Below are positions 34,041-45,712 of a stretch of DNA of 64,000 nt, in pieces. The DNA comes from Sepiola atlantica. Taxonomy: Eukaryota > Mollusca > Cephalopoda > Sepiida > Sepiolidae. The position numbers were made by a program, and so were the translations under genes. The DNA lies in contig OY744521.1 in assembly GCA_963556195.1 (NCBI GenBank), forward strand, positions 136,307,399 to 136,371,398. Direction: 5' to 3'. The notes below the pieces were generated by a model. That model searched no databases and was not told where the DNA came from. It saw nothing but the letters and a program-made list of their open reading frames with translations. How positions within the stretch are numbered: position 1 is the stretch's first letter; each line of letters starts with the position of its first letter.

Positions 34041-34110
34041 TCACGTGAGCCAGTCTATAAAAACAATCGATACTGAGCTTCCTTTCAATCCCAGCAGGAC
34101 AACTGTTGAC
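34020..34110 (+). promoter_or_regulatory. Possible promoter (TATA box, E-box)
   Basis: TCACGTGA (an E-box-like palindrome, 34041-34048) is followed by TATAAAAAC (34057-34065), and about 25-30 bp later by CTTCCTTTCAATC. Spacing fits an RNA polymerase II core promoter, possibly from a solo LTR or the 5' region of a mobile element. No downstream gene of its own is visible, only the LINE fragment at 34.2 kb. Confidence 0.3.
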
Positions 34111-34190
34111 AGCTTAGTAACAGACGCCCTCAGCAGCAGTCGCCGGCAGTCAATCCCACTCCTTCCCCACCTTCCTCTTTATCCACCATC

Positions 34191-35060
34191 TTGGATAAAG
34201 GTTGGCCATCATTAATGGACCAGAGGTTATATCCTCAGCATCTGATGAAGCTAAATCTTTTGCAAATAACTTTTCGGCAAATTTCGCCCTTTGCGACCAG
34301 AGCCACCTACCCCCAGACTCGATACGACATTCGAATAACTGTCTGCGATGTCGCCAAACTCATTAAGGACTTCGATGCCAACAAGGCAACTAGTCCCGAC
34401 AACATTCTGGTCGTAGCACTGAAAAACTGCAACCCGAAATAGTTCCTATCTTTACTAAGCTGTTAAATCATTGCTCAAAGGAGACATGTTTTCCATCACC
34501 TTAGGAAAACTTCGTTGGTCTGCCCGGTATACTGGATACCGATTTTCTGCATCCCAGTTAAGACCGATCAGTCTGCTTTGTATCATGAGAAAGTTGTTTG
34601 AATCTGTAATAAATCAAGTAGTTGTTAACAACCTCAAGGACAACAATCTTGTTAATGACAAGAAATACGTATTTCATCCTGCAAGATCTATAGCTGACGT
34701 ACTGAGTGTGATATCGCACAGGATCAGTGAATCTATCGACGGGAGCTTCGTTTGTAGGGCGATAGCTCTTGATATATCAAAGGCCTTCGATAGAGTTTGG
34801 CACAAAGGTTTTCTCCACAAGCTTGTTAGCTATAGAATATCTGGAAATGTCATCTCAACTTTCTCTCCGATAAGACTATAAAAGTAATTGTTGACGTGCA
34901 AAAATCCAAAGCACATAGTATCAATGCCGAAGTGTCTCAAGGATCCATTTTTGGCCCAACCTTTTCCTGATCTTCATAAACGATCTTCCCAATCATATTC
35001 TGGGATTATTCGTTGACATCTACGCTGACAACACAACTACTTATGAAAACACTTCAAAGA
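34191..35060 (+). pseudogene. CR1/Jockey-type LINE RT fragment
   Basis: The translated pieces carry KDFDANKATSPDNI, PISLLCIMRKLFESVI, ARSIADVLSVISHRI, AIALDISKAFDRVWHKGF (about 34762-34812), VSQGSIFGP and a degenerate ADDTT box. These are RT motifs 1 to 5 of the CR1/Jockey group in order, with frameshifts and stops. It has no endonuclease and is more distant from the 58.7-61.7 kb LINE than the 6-8 kb and 54-55 kb copies are, so it is a separate family or lineage. Confidence 0.75.
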
Positions 35061-35510
35061 CCACATAAAGAACTTATTTCCTTTCTACGGGATCCATAAT
35101 CCAAAGTGCTTAATATCCTGATTAGTTGCTCATGACTGCCCTACTTCACATCAGAAATTGCAAACCGGTGTTAATCAAAAGAAAAATCCTACTTTATATT
35201 TTAGGCCGGATTTTTTTCGCAAATAATAATTTGTTTGCAATAATTTGTTTAATGGTAAAATAAAAGATATCCACTTGCTCAATGCCGCCCTATCTGACAT
35301 CAGAAATTCCAAACCGGTGTTCATTGAAAGAAAAATCCTACATTATATTTTAGGCCCGATTTTTTTTTCGCAACATGATAATTTGTTTTCAATAATTTTT
35401 AATGGTAAAATAGAAGATATACACTTGCCCATGACCGCTATAGCTGAAATCACAAATTTCCAACCAGTTTTATTCTGAAACAAAATCCTCATTATATTCT
35501 ATTTCACGAG
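35060..35510. repeat. ~150-bp tandem repeat, 3 diverged copies
   Basis: The block CAGAAATTGCAAACCGGTGTT recurs, diverged, at about 35152, 35301 and 35451, each followed by AAAAATCCTA(C)-TTATATT and GATTTTTTTCGCAA, TAATTTGTTT. The period is close to 150 bp. The short frame at 35245-35478 follows from the repeat and is not a gene. The following 300 bases to 35827 show nothing else. Confidence 0.8.
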
Positions 35511-35827
35511 ATCTTCCAGAAATTAGTCATTTCTCTTCGGGAGGGAATAAAATTCCAACACATTTCTAGACCGAAAATTTTTATTTAAAAATTAATAGAC
35601 GCTGATTCAAGATTTCATTTATCGTTTCTTCACGTTCTATTCGGAAGTGAGGGGTGTGGCCAGAAATTCGGAAGTTATGTTTTTAGAAATGCTCTAAGTT
35701 CAAAAACTATATATGCGACATGCGTACGCTATTTGAGGACATATTTTCATTTATAATATATAAGTTCAGTAATGCTCTGGATGCCTCCTAGATTATAATT
35801 GGGTAGTTTCAATACCTCTCTGCAGGC

Positions 35828-38800
35828 GTGTTTTGTTTCCTTTTTTTACTCCTCACTCGAGCATTGATGAAAGACAATGCTGAAGTGGGGGAGCCAGTTG
35901 TGACGGCGACACAGCCTACCCGAATCACTCAACAACCTGTGGGCATGGGGCGATCTGATTATACATATTACAAATGTAACGACCCTAATCATTTTGCGAG
36001 AGACTGCATGCAAAAGAGGCAGACTACCCGTCAACAATGTTATCGGTGCAACAAGACTGGTTATCTGGTAAGAGATTGTCCGGGAAACGAAGTTGGGGAC
36101 AAGACATCAGCGCCAGTCTATTCCCCAATAAGAATGTGAACTCGGCGCTATCTGTCATTACCATCTATGTGTATGATGCACCATGCTTGGCTCTCCTCGA
36201 CACTGGGTGCTCACGTTCTATCTTGAGTGCAAAGCTATGTCGGTCTTGGTCAAAGCAGAAGATGGTGGTAACTACATTGACCGGCGCTACGCAGGCCTGC
36301 TGCGGAAATGGCACTATTAGGATTCATACAGAGACTGGTAACGTTGCCACAATAAACGTGCTCATTATGCAGAGTAAACCTCTTGATTTTGATATGTTAC
36401 TTGGCATTGACGCCATTAAAGCACTCAGTGGCGTTGGCATCACACAATCTGGAAGTGTGGAGTTTGGGGAAGCACAGCCCATCGGTGCAGCACTTTGTAT
36501 TAACGAAGCTGATTTTGTTGCCAAATTTGACGAACTGTAAAGTCGGATTTCTGAATATCCAATATCTAATGAATTAAGGGAAGATTATGAATGCGAGTTG
36601 CAGGCCTTGATAAACAACGTTTGGTTGTTGCCATATAATCAGTAGGAGTTTGGCCCACCCAAGGGACTAATACCACTGATGGCTGTGCTACAGGCCAATA
36701 AAAATAAGGTGCGTCCTGTGATTGACTATCGTGAATTAAACACCTATGTTGATGCATTCACTGGCGATGCAGATGTTTGTGCTGAGAAAATGCGAAGAAT
36801 GTAGACAGCAAGGAATGAATGTATCCATTCTGGACCTCAGGAAGGAATACCTACAGATCCATGTTGAGAGATCTCTCTGGCCGTACCAGACAGTCATATT
36901 TAAAGGACAAAGATATTGTCTAACTAGGTTGGGATTTGGCTTAAATATGGCATCTCTTGTAATGCGGGTGTGCTCGAAACTGTATTAGCCCAGAATGAGA
37001 AGATAAGGAGAGCAACGTCGGCGTATATTGATGACATATATATTAATGAGGATGTGGCGTCGGCAGAATCCGTAAGGAAGCATCTGGACCTGTACGGACT
37101 TACTAGTAAGGACCCAGAAAAACTGAAAAATGGTGCACGAGTGCTGGGATTAGAAGTTTGGACAGAGCATGGCCGACTGCGATGGCGGCGAAGAAGCAGT
37201 ACTGTGGATGCGCCGAGAACTAGGACACAGATATGTATCTTCTCCATGTGTGGCAAACTGGTGGGGCACTTTCCAGTGTGTTGATGGCTTCGAGTGGCAA
37301 CAGGCTTTATTAAACGTTACGCTACAACTGTTACACAGAACTGGGATGACATGGTTAGCAATACTCCGCTGAAGTGTATGATAGCAGATACACTTGCCCG
37401 TGTACAGCAATCAGATCCTGTCCAAGGAAAATGGGGTGTGTCCACAAAGGAACTAGATGTGTGGGTGGACGCAAGTTCGCTTGCTGTGGGCGTAGCTCTT
37501 GACGCCAGTGGAGACATCATCGAGGATGCAAGCTGGTTGCGACCAACAAAGGATATCCAACATATAAACGTGGCCGAGCTGGATGCGGTACTAAAAGGAC
37601 TAAACCCTGCACTCAAATGGAATACCAATGTGTTACACATAAAAACAGACTCTGTGTGTGTACCACTGGGTAACCAATGCGCTCACGGGAAAGTCTCGAT
37701 TGAGCACAAAGGCCGCAAGTGAGATGCTCATAAAGCGGAGACTGGGCACAATAATCTCACTTGTTAAAGAGTACGACATTTCGGTTTATCTAGCACTAGT
37801 GAGATCTGGTCAGAACCGAGCAGACTCCCTGATGAGAGTTCCACAGCGGTGGCTCAATGATGTGAAGAGAGAGATTAAACCAACACAGCTAGTGTGTGCT
37901 TTTGCCACAGGAAACCTGAACTCAACACAGATAAACGAAATTCATCGACATAGTGGACATCCTGGAATCAGGTGAACATCATATTTTGTGCATAGAATCG
38001 ACCCGTCTGTGTCTAAAGCGGCAGTAAAGGCAGTTATTCAGAATTGTGAGGAATGCCAGACAATAGACCCAGCTCCAGTGCAAGGGAAAAGGGAAAGGCT
38101 CAGTGTGCAGGACGTATGGAACCGGCTAGGCATGGACATCACATACTACAATGGTTGCAATTTTTTGACACTGATCGATTGTGGACCCACGCGGTTTTCA
38201 ATCTGGCGGCCACTACAACGGCAAGACACTGCACATGTGATCCTGCAATTAGAATCAGTCTTTTTTTAACGTGCCCCCCCCCCCAGCTGAGAGTCTAGCT
38301 GATAATGACACTGCCTTCTGCAGTCAACAGTTCAGGCAGTTCATGAACGAGTGGGGTATAAACTTCCGATCACGCTGTGCATACAGGCCATCAGGAAATG
38401 GTATTATAGAAAGGTGTCATAGGACAGTGAAGCGGATTGCTGCACGAAAGAGCTGCCCTGTTATGGGGGCTGTGTATTGGTACAACGTTACCTCAAAGAT
38501 GATGTGTCCGCATCATCAGCACCTGCCAATTTGTTGAACTCATACTAGATAGTGAAAGGGGTACAATGTTGTGCCCCATCCGAATCACCATGGGATCTCT
38601 GCATTTTATAAAGAGGGGGACACAGTTTGGGTGAAAAATTCACAAGGACGCTGCACGTCGAAATTCAGACCAGGTTGTGTCACTGGAGTGATAAGTCCAC
38701 AGTCGGTGGTCGTTAATAGCACGCCTCGACATGTAAGAGACGTGCGCCCACGTCTCAGTTTAGCACCGGTAGTGGACGACAATGATGACACATCATCAGA

Positions 38801-39074
38801 GAGTACTGAATTGAGAGAACCAGATTCCGATACAAGTAGTAGTGGTTCTGCATCTGAAAGTGAGGGAGAGGACAGACGTTCCTTGGTTGAGCTGCCTTAT
38901 TCCATTGCCAATTCAGGTCCTGGTACATCTGATGTAAGAGAAAAAGAAATAACTGTCCCACTACGGAGGAGTACTAGGATAAAGCGACCAGCCACCATCT
39001 GTCACTTGTGTGATCATGCGATCAGGAAGGAATGTGACAATAAAGAGGAACATTCACCATCAGGAAAAGAATGA
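35828..39074 (+). pseudogene. Decayed Ty3/Gypsy-type gag-pol
   Basis: Two CCHC knuckles (CYKCNDPNHFARDC, then CYRCNKTGYLVRDC, where Tyr replaces His) at 35966-36084; protease LLDTGCSRSIL near 36193; RT with VRPVIDYRELN, SILDLRKEYLQIHV, RLGFGLNMA and catalytic AYIDDIYI (about 37019-37042); RNase H VWVDASSLAVGVALDASG (37459-37512); integrase IHRHSGHPGI, CEECQ, MDITYYNG and ADNDTAFCSQQF, then RPSGNGIIERCHRTVKR; and a C-terminal PLRRSTRIKRPATI. Several frameshifts and in-frame stops (36541, 36643) break it. I see no LTR pair. It differs from the 27-32 kb element in its YIDD RT and single-frame organisation, and so belongs to another Gypsy lineage. Confidence 0.8.
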
Positions 39075-39182
39075 GGTGCTTCGCATGTCGTGTATGCAGA
39101 TTAAAAAGGGCTTCTCTTCATAAGTGCAGATGTTTATGGTGGTCTCTGATTTGCATATGTGGATTTCAGGTGATATAAATGA

Positions 39183-42100
39183 AGAGGGCAGCTGGAAAAG
39201 GGGCAGAAGCGATTTGGATGGGAGATAGAAAGGCAGATAGAAAGTGGGTTGCACGAAATTCAGTTGGAAATTGAATTACAGTCAAAACTTTTTTATTATT
39301 CTTTTATTTTTCTGGCACAGTTAGTTAACACTTCTCAGTTTGGTTTAGCAGTGGAAATGCATGACCAATTTGGATTGAGGTTCTTAATTGACACTCTGAA
39401 TAAACATGGCTTCTCTTCATCTTATTCGGAAGTCTAGAAATTCGAAAGAAGTGCTGCTCTTGTTCATGGCGCTGAAACTCTCTCCCCTGTTGAAACTGAG
39501 TTTGTGCAGTTCGTAGCTGATAATGTGGACCATAATGTAAGGAGTATTGATGTATTCAACACTTTCCACGGTATGGGCATCGCAGCATCTTTTACGCCCG
39601 GGAAAGTTAAAGCAAAACCAGTTCCAATGATTCAGGTCCTTTCAGAAGATATAATAAGGGTTGGAAGGATCAACATCAAGTACCTAGATTCACAGCACAC
39701 CTACAAACCACCAGTGACATTTAAAGAGCTCCATCCCAAGAAAGTTGTCGATGCCAATGCTAATGTTAACATCCTTTGGGAGGTTTCACTAATTTCACAT
39801 CCGTCCAGAACCACATGGTAAAGCTTTATGCAGTCAGTGCACAACGGAACATATCCTTGGCAATCAGCCACAGGTTTTTTTGCCAATGATCGACATAGAC
39901 CGTGGTAACCCAACCTGCATGAACTCAACGTTATGTTACATTAGTGATTCAGCCAGGAAAAACATTACACCAATTCTAACATTCGATCAACCACTTTGGT
40001 ACAAAGCAATGATGATAGTCGAGTCACAGCCTAGTTCCAGTCCCCTGAAATCATTTGTCTTGCGACTTGGTGGACTCCATACACAGATGAGCATTCTGGG
40101 TTCAATTGGTCATTTGATGACAGGTTCCGGACTGCAAGAACTTTTGTAACTTTTGTATGCTGAAAACACAGTCAAGCACATGCTAAGTGGTAAAGCAATT
40201 GCAAGAGCCATTCGTGCTCACTTCTTAGCTGATGCTGCTCTGAATGCTATTTTGTTAGCGAAAGCCTATGATTCGCCAGTTTCACATGTCACTGAAGAGG
40301 ATCAACGCAACACTGATGCAGAAGAGTCAGTTCCTCAAAACGAAGGTCTGAAGGAAGCTCAGGGGCTATTGAAAGGTCTTCTTGATGGGATTGAGACATT
40401 GAATAATGTTCTGTCATCAGAGTCTATGACCAGGATTGCCCAGAGAATCAACCATGTGAAGGATGCGATGGTTGACCAGCGAACAACAAAATTGTGGATT
40501 CAATACCTCGATATGGTGAAAATCCTGCAATTGTTTATCAAGGCAGAGCGCACCTGGAACTGGGAATTGCATCATGACGCTGTAAAGAAAATTTTGGCAA
40601 TATTCGCTGAAACAGGACACATCCTATATGCAAAATCGGCCTAACTGTACTTGCAGCAAATGGAGGGATTGCCGAAAAGCCATCCTGAAGTGAACCAGAA
40701 ATTCTTTGAAGGATTCCATGTGATTAGACGGAGTTATCGTTACTGGGCTGGCTTGTTGACGGGTCTGGTTATTGAGCAGATGGTAATGAGAAATATTAAG
40801 ACGTCTGGAAGTCAGTCATGGTAGAGGAATCGACGAAATTCAACGATTGGTTTGGACGCTATCACTGCCAGCGTGCGCTGAAATCAAGTTTACAATGCAA
40901 TAACTAGCAGACATTCGTTATGGCACTAGTGACCAGCACAAGAAAACTACTTCAGCAAGAAAAGAGCGAGATGTGAGGGATACATGGAAGCTCCTTGCGT
41001 TTCTCCAGACATATAACCCTTTGACAGAATATCTGTCCATTTACAATGCTGTAATTAATTGGAGACAAAAAGGAAAATATAGACAGAGCAGATGCAATCA
41101 TAGCTTCAATGGTTGGAGAAAATGTTCACGAGTACACTTTTAAAAGAAAGGATCGGGCAATTACACTTGGGTCAATGGTTTCGCTCAGCAAAGAAGAAAC
41201 AGTTGAGACTGATCGACAACTATTCCAGAGATTGTGTGTGCTATCTACAAATGAACCCTCAACTCAATAGCAGCAAGAACATTTCCAGTATGAGCTTTGT
41301 GGTTACCCACCTGCACTTTTTCATTCTTTCGGACTACCGCTGGAGTAAAAAAACGGCTTTGGCAAACGCAATATAGGAACTGACTTCCCCTGTACAATCG
41401 GATCCACAGTCTTCAGATCCACAGTATCTCTTAGATGGTGGAGCATTACTTCAACGCCTCCCATGGCAAAAATTTAACACATTTGATGAGATCTGTGCCC
41501 AATACAGCAGATATGTCACAACTAGATATGGAAAAGCATGCATTGTCTTTGATGGGTATGAACGTGGTCCATCCATTAAAGGCGCGACTCACCGACGCCG
41601 AACAGGGAGATCTGTTGGTGTTAATGTGTCACTGGCCCCTTTAATGGTATTAAATTTTAAAAAAGATGTTTTCCCAGCTAATCAAGAAACAAACGATAGT
41701 TCATTAACTTGCTGGGAAAGAGTTTGGAGGAAGCAGGTTGTAAAGTAATCCATGCATCTGGAGACGCTGACGTATTGATTGTGAAGACTGCTCTAGAACT
41801 GGCACAGACATGAGAAACCATTTTGATAGCAGATGACATTGACCTATTGGTCCTTCTATGTTATCATGCCAATAGAAATTATGGTTACAACATCTTCTTC
41901 AATCTACAACCAAAGGATAGTGCAAAAACTGTGAAAGTTTGGAACGTCAAAGAGATGAGGAAATCTTTTGTGGTCTGTTCGAACAGTCTTTCTATCCATG
42001 CACTACTGAGTTCTGATTCTACATCTAGTGTTTATGGAATTGGGAAGGCAGCATTCCTTCGAAAAGTGATGACCAATAGAAACTTCCTCAAACTGGCAGA

Positions 42101-42595
42101 AGTGTTTGGCAAGGATAGCAGTGCAGAAGAGGTTATTGAAACTGGAGAGAATGATTTAGTGTGCCTGTACAATGGTAATGGTGGGGAAAACATCAATCAT
42201 CTCTGACTGAGGCGCTTTAAGGAAAAGGTTGCCAAAAGCTCAACATATGTTGAGGCCAAATCATTGCCACCAACAAGAGCAGCTATGAAATTCCACAGCC
42301 TTCGAGTTTACTTCCAAATTCAGGAATGGAAATATAGAAACCAGCTAAAACCTGACGAGTGGGGATGGAAACTTTCAGGTGGTAAATTACAACCAATCAA
42401 GACTGACTTGCCAGCTGGTCCTGTAAATTTGTTGGCTATAATTAGGTGTAACTGTACTTCAGGGTGTACTGCAGCAAGATGCAGTTGCAGGAAACATGGC
42501 ATTGACTCTTCAAACTTGTGTGGTAATTGCAAAGGCCTCCACTGCAGCAACTCATCACAGCCAGATTTTGATGATGATGAAGTTACCTTTGACTA
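39183..42595 (+). pseudogene. CXC-domain multicopy family member (broken)
   Basis: Colinear pieces with shifts and in-frame stops: 39183-39821 (QFVADNVDHNVRSIDVFNTF, GVGRINIKYLD-type text); 39880-40822 (HLMTGSGLQELL, RTWNWELHHDAVKKILAIFA, FFEGFHVIRRSYRYWAGL); 41113-41700 (DGGALLQRLPW, KACIVFDGYERGPS); 41740-42206 (ASGDADVLIV, ILIADDIDLLVLLCYHAN, SVYGIGKAAFLRKV); and 42264-42595, ending in a Cys-rich block CNCTSGCTAARCSCRKHG plus CGNCKGLHC. That block fits a tesmin/TSO1-type CXC domain. The ADDIDLLVL region resembles acidic clusters of PIN/FEN-like nucleases (inference only). I recognise this as a large multicopy family in invertebrate genomes; its function is unknown to me. The N-terminal part is missing. 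Confidence 0.65.
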
Positions 42596-43231
42596 GTTCT
42601 TGACAAGAAATGTTCTTTGGTCCGTTCATGAACTTGTTCTGTGCTGGTTATGCAAGAGCCTTGCCCCAGCATTCGACCAACTGACCATTCCTTTATTGTA
42701 AATTGTACTTATTGAGTACCTATTTTTTATGAAATGTCAGGAATTAATGTGACAATTGTTTCCTGGAAAAGGGCTACTTAGTCTGTTTTTGTACCTTTTA
42801 TATTCATATTTGTATAAGAAATTTAAAAAAACATGAGAACGATGGCAAGGGCTGGTCATTTTCTGGTGTTAGTTTATTATAAAGCATATAGCTACCTATC
42901 GTTACAATTTAAAACACCAAGAAAATATCAAGCGGGCTTGGGTGGGCCCTGTATGGGTTTTCATGCAAAAAAATATTTTTATTTCTAATTCAATAAATGG
43001 TTTTTGTTCAGGAAAAACGTTTATACTTGTCAGAAAATGTCAGGAATTTTATGTCTCGAAATTTTAATATTGTTAAGTTAGATTTTAAAGATAGCGCCCA
43101 TTGACCCATTTCCGCAAGGCTAATTTTGGTAAACTTTTTATCTGAAAGACAGGTTATTCATGCCCAATATCCAAGTTTAAAACCTTTGTTAGCAATTTTT
43201 TTGAGGTTCAGCCACATTTTGACTGGACTAT
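42596..43231. other. Possible 3' tail of CXC copy, no gene
   Basis: Moderately AT-rich sequence with no open frame of note. It could be the 3' untranslated part of the CXC-family copy or unrelated repeat DNA. Confidence 0.35.
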
Positions 43232-43500
43232 TGGAGGTCTTTAAAGTTTAGGATTTCAAATTTCTCATTCAGACATAATCTACACGGGTCGTCTAAATTT
43301 CTACAGGTACTGGCCTGTCGTATTATTTTCCATTCAGTTATTGGTGAGCGTCCGTTTTCTTTGAGCTCCTAATAATGATTTGCTAGTGCTGTTTTAATTC
43401 GACGTTCGTTGTTTGTAAATGTGCTTTTGTGGTCGTAATATATGGTTTTAAAATTTAGTGAGGTCATACCCACATAGTACTTCTTGTTATGAAATGGAAA
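43232..43500 (-). pseudogene. Penelope-like GIY-YIG nuclease fragment
   Basis: The minus-strand translation from 43500 reads FHNKKYYVGMTSLNFKTIYY, DHKSTFTNNE, ELKENGRSPITEWKIIRQA, then CRLCLNEKFEIL and a stop. KKYYVGMT corresponds to the second half of the GIY-YIG motif, and the C-x2-C-x-N/TEK-x-EI signature lies at the C terminus of the endonuclease domain of Penelope-like elements. One internal TAG sits where a Trp is expected (HY*ELK). No RT is attached. This region is absent from simple six-frame ORF lists because no start codon precedes it. Confidence 0.75.
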
Positions 43501-44036
43501 ACAACTGCCTGCACAAAATTTACCTTATGTTAACAATACATAATAAATAAATAAATAAATAATCTAAATTAAACTAAAACCTAAAAACTTAAAAACTAAA
43601 ACCTAAAATAGAAATACAAGCAAGAACGTGTTAAATTAAGGTCGTCCGTTATATTGATACAACAAAGAAACAGGGATAGACGACCTTATAGAAAACAGAA
43701 CAATAGAATAGGAACTAAGAAGTAAAATCAACCGAACCTTTGTTTGTGAGAAGCCCAACGATTGGCTAAGAGAACAAAAATGAATTTTATTGGTTAACTA
43801 GCTAGACGTGTATATAGCAATTTTTTGAGGCAAAACTAACTCCATGCATTTTATCCCTCCGATTCCCTCCGGGTATGAAACGCGGAAGCTTCTGTGCAGC
43901 TTAATTGCCATAAATATATTTTCATAACTTACTACCTAGTTCTACTCACGTATCGAGCATTGTTGAAGTAAATACTGAAAATTAATACATAAAAAATTAT
44001 ATCTCCTTTTAACATTTTATGTAGATACATGAAATA

Positions 44037-44088
<52 letters not shown>

Positions 44089-44655
44089 GTAAATAACTTT
44101 CTTTTATTTAGAAATGTTAGAATTGAAAATTTTCTCTCTTTTTTTCTGATCCAACATTTTTCTAACATCTACTTTTGACAGAAATACGCAAAAACTACAA
44201 AACAGGATTCTTTGCGACATTTGTTTTTCCATTTTTTGGTTTTAGTTTTTATGAGCCTGAACAAATGACGTGGATTTTACTGCTTGGCCGGTCATCGTTG
44301 TTTTATGCATTTATGTACAAAAAAAACAAAGGAAACCATTATCTACATTGCGGAATAATTACTTATTCATGTTCGAATGAAATTAATCTTTTACTGTCCG
44401 AGTTGGAAAAAGCATCCAAAACGTATTTAAAAACATATTTGTCATGAATATTGTTTCTAAGGATAAACCAAATCTAAAGCTGCTTTAAAATAAATGGTGT
44501 ACGAGATGCTTAATGGATGCAAACGCGGACTACCGAATTGATTAAGCTGAGTTCCAATCAGATCGATCAAATGCACAATATGTAATACCATTGTCAAAGA
44601 TATAAAAAAATCATTTCCGACTATAGATAATGATAGCAACTTCTGTTCATGTACA

Positions 44656-44695
<40 letters not shown>

Positions 44696-45175
44696 CGTGC
44701 ATTAAATAACACCAAAAGGGTCGATATGCCGTAAAAAAACAAGGATCTAACAAAATTGAAAATATGCGTTCTCTTTTGAATTTACATCCAAAAATTTGTT
44801 GTCACTAAAAAGACGATAACCTTAGATTTCAGTTTAAAATTTCATGTGCCGGCGTTATTAGGTTTGAGGTGCTCCTTTCCCGTGATCGTCGTTCGTAGTG
44901 TCTTTATCGATACAACTTGTCGTCTGTGTATAGGTCACCAGTTAGGATTTCGTCTTCGTCTAACGTGTGATGAAATGCTGACTACGAATGACGTAAATAT
45001 TTATATTTATGTATTAAGTGTACAATAACCGGCCGGTTCGTTGTTTCATAAATTCTACGGTGTTTAATTATATTTCCTTGTCCAAATGGTTATGAGTGGA
45101 CCGTCATACATGGACACCTGTATGTTTCGTGTCTTCAGCCGACTGATTTAACTGACTGTATGGCTTATATCATAT
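43501..45175. other. AT-rich region with (TA)n tracts, no gene recognised
   Basis: Contains (AATA)n/(TAAA)n near 43546-43562, (TA)n at 44040-44086 and 44661-44692. Frames at 44175-44447 and 44846-45028 have no recognisable similarity. Confidence 0.5.
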
Positions 45176-45180
45176 AATTC

Positions 45181-45423
45181 TGTAACGTCTGATGTTTACA
45201 CGTTGTTATCGGTTTAATAACAACTCAAAAATGAAGAAAGGACGAAGTAGAACATTTAACAAATTTATTTAACAAAAACACCGATTAAATGAAATGTAGA
45301 AACCGCTGAACGCGAGATGCTTAAATCTGATCAAGTGGTCGTTGTGTTTACTTTTTAATTGTCATGGGAGACGACTCTTTTTATCCAAGCGAATTAATTC
45401 TGTTTTGTTAGATTGCCCTAACA
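45181..45423 (-). repeat. 3' LTR of old Gypsy element
   Basis: Starts TGTAACGTCTGATG and ends GCCCTAACA, about 243 bp; the same sequence, diverged and with small insertions or deletions, lies at 49435-49706 (shared core TTATCGGTTTAATAACAACT, then CAAAAATGAAGAAA, ATTAAATGAAATGTAGAAAC). Flanked on the left by AATTC against AAGTC to the right of the other LTR, a possible mutated 5-bp duplication. Confidence 0.85.
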
Positions 45424-45434
45424 TTTCCCCGTCT
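45424..45434 (-). promoter_or_regulatory. Polypurine tract of old Gypsy element
   Basis: On the minus strand AGACGGGGAAA ends at the 3' LTR. Position and composition fit a polypurine tract. Confidence 0.6.
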
Positions 45435-45712
45435 TTAACTGTACCGAGCGCACTTGGCGTTAACTTGGAGGTGCTTTACTCGAGTGCGACTGCTCTTTGG
45501 CCAACTCCTGTGAAGTCTTCCACAATTCCGATTTGTATTTATCTGCATGGGAGGTGATGGAGATGGTAATTTGAATGTGTTCATTAACAGATCGAACGGA
45601 ATGGTTGTTCGGTTTTGAACTAAGTTGTCTCCAGTCTATCTGGGACGTAACTGGATTTTGTGCCGTGCCCAGAATTGACTCCTGACTTAAACATCATATA
45701 GGAATTATCCAT

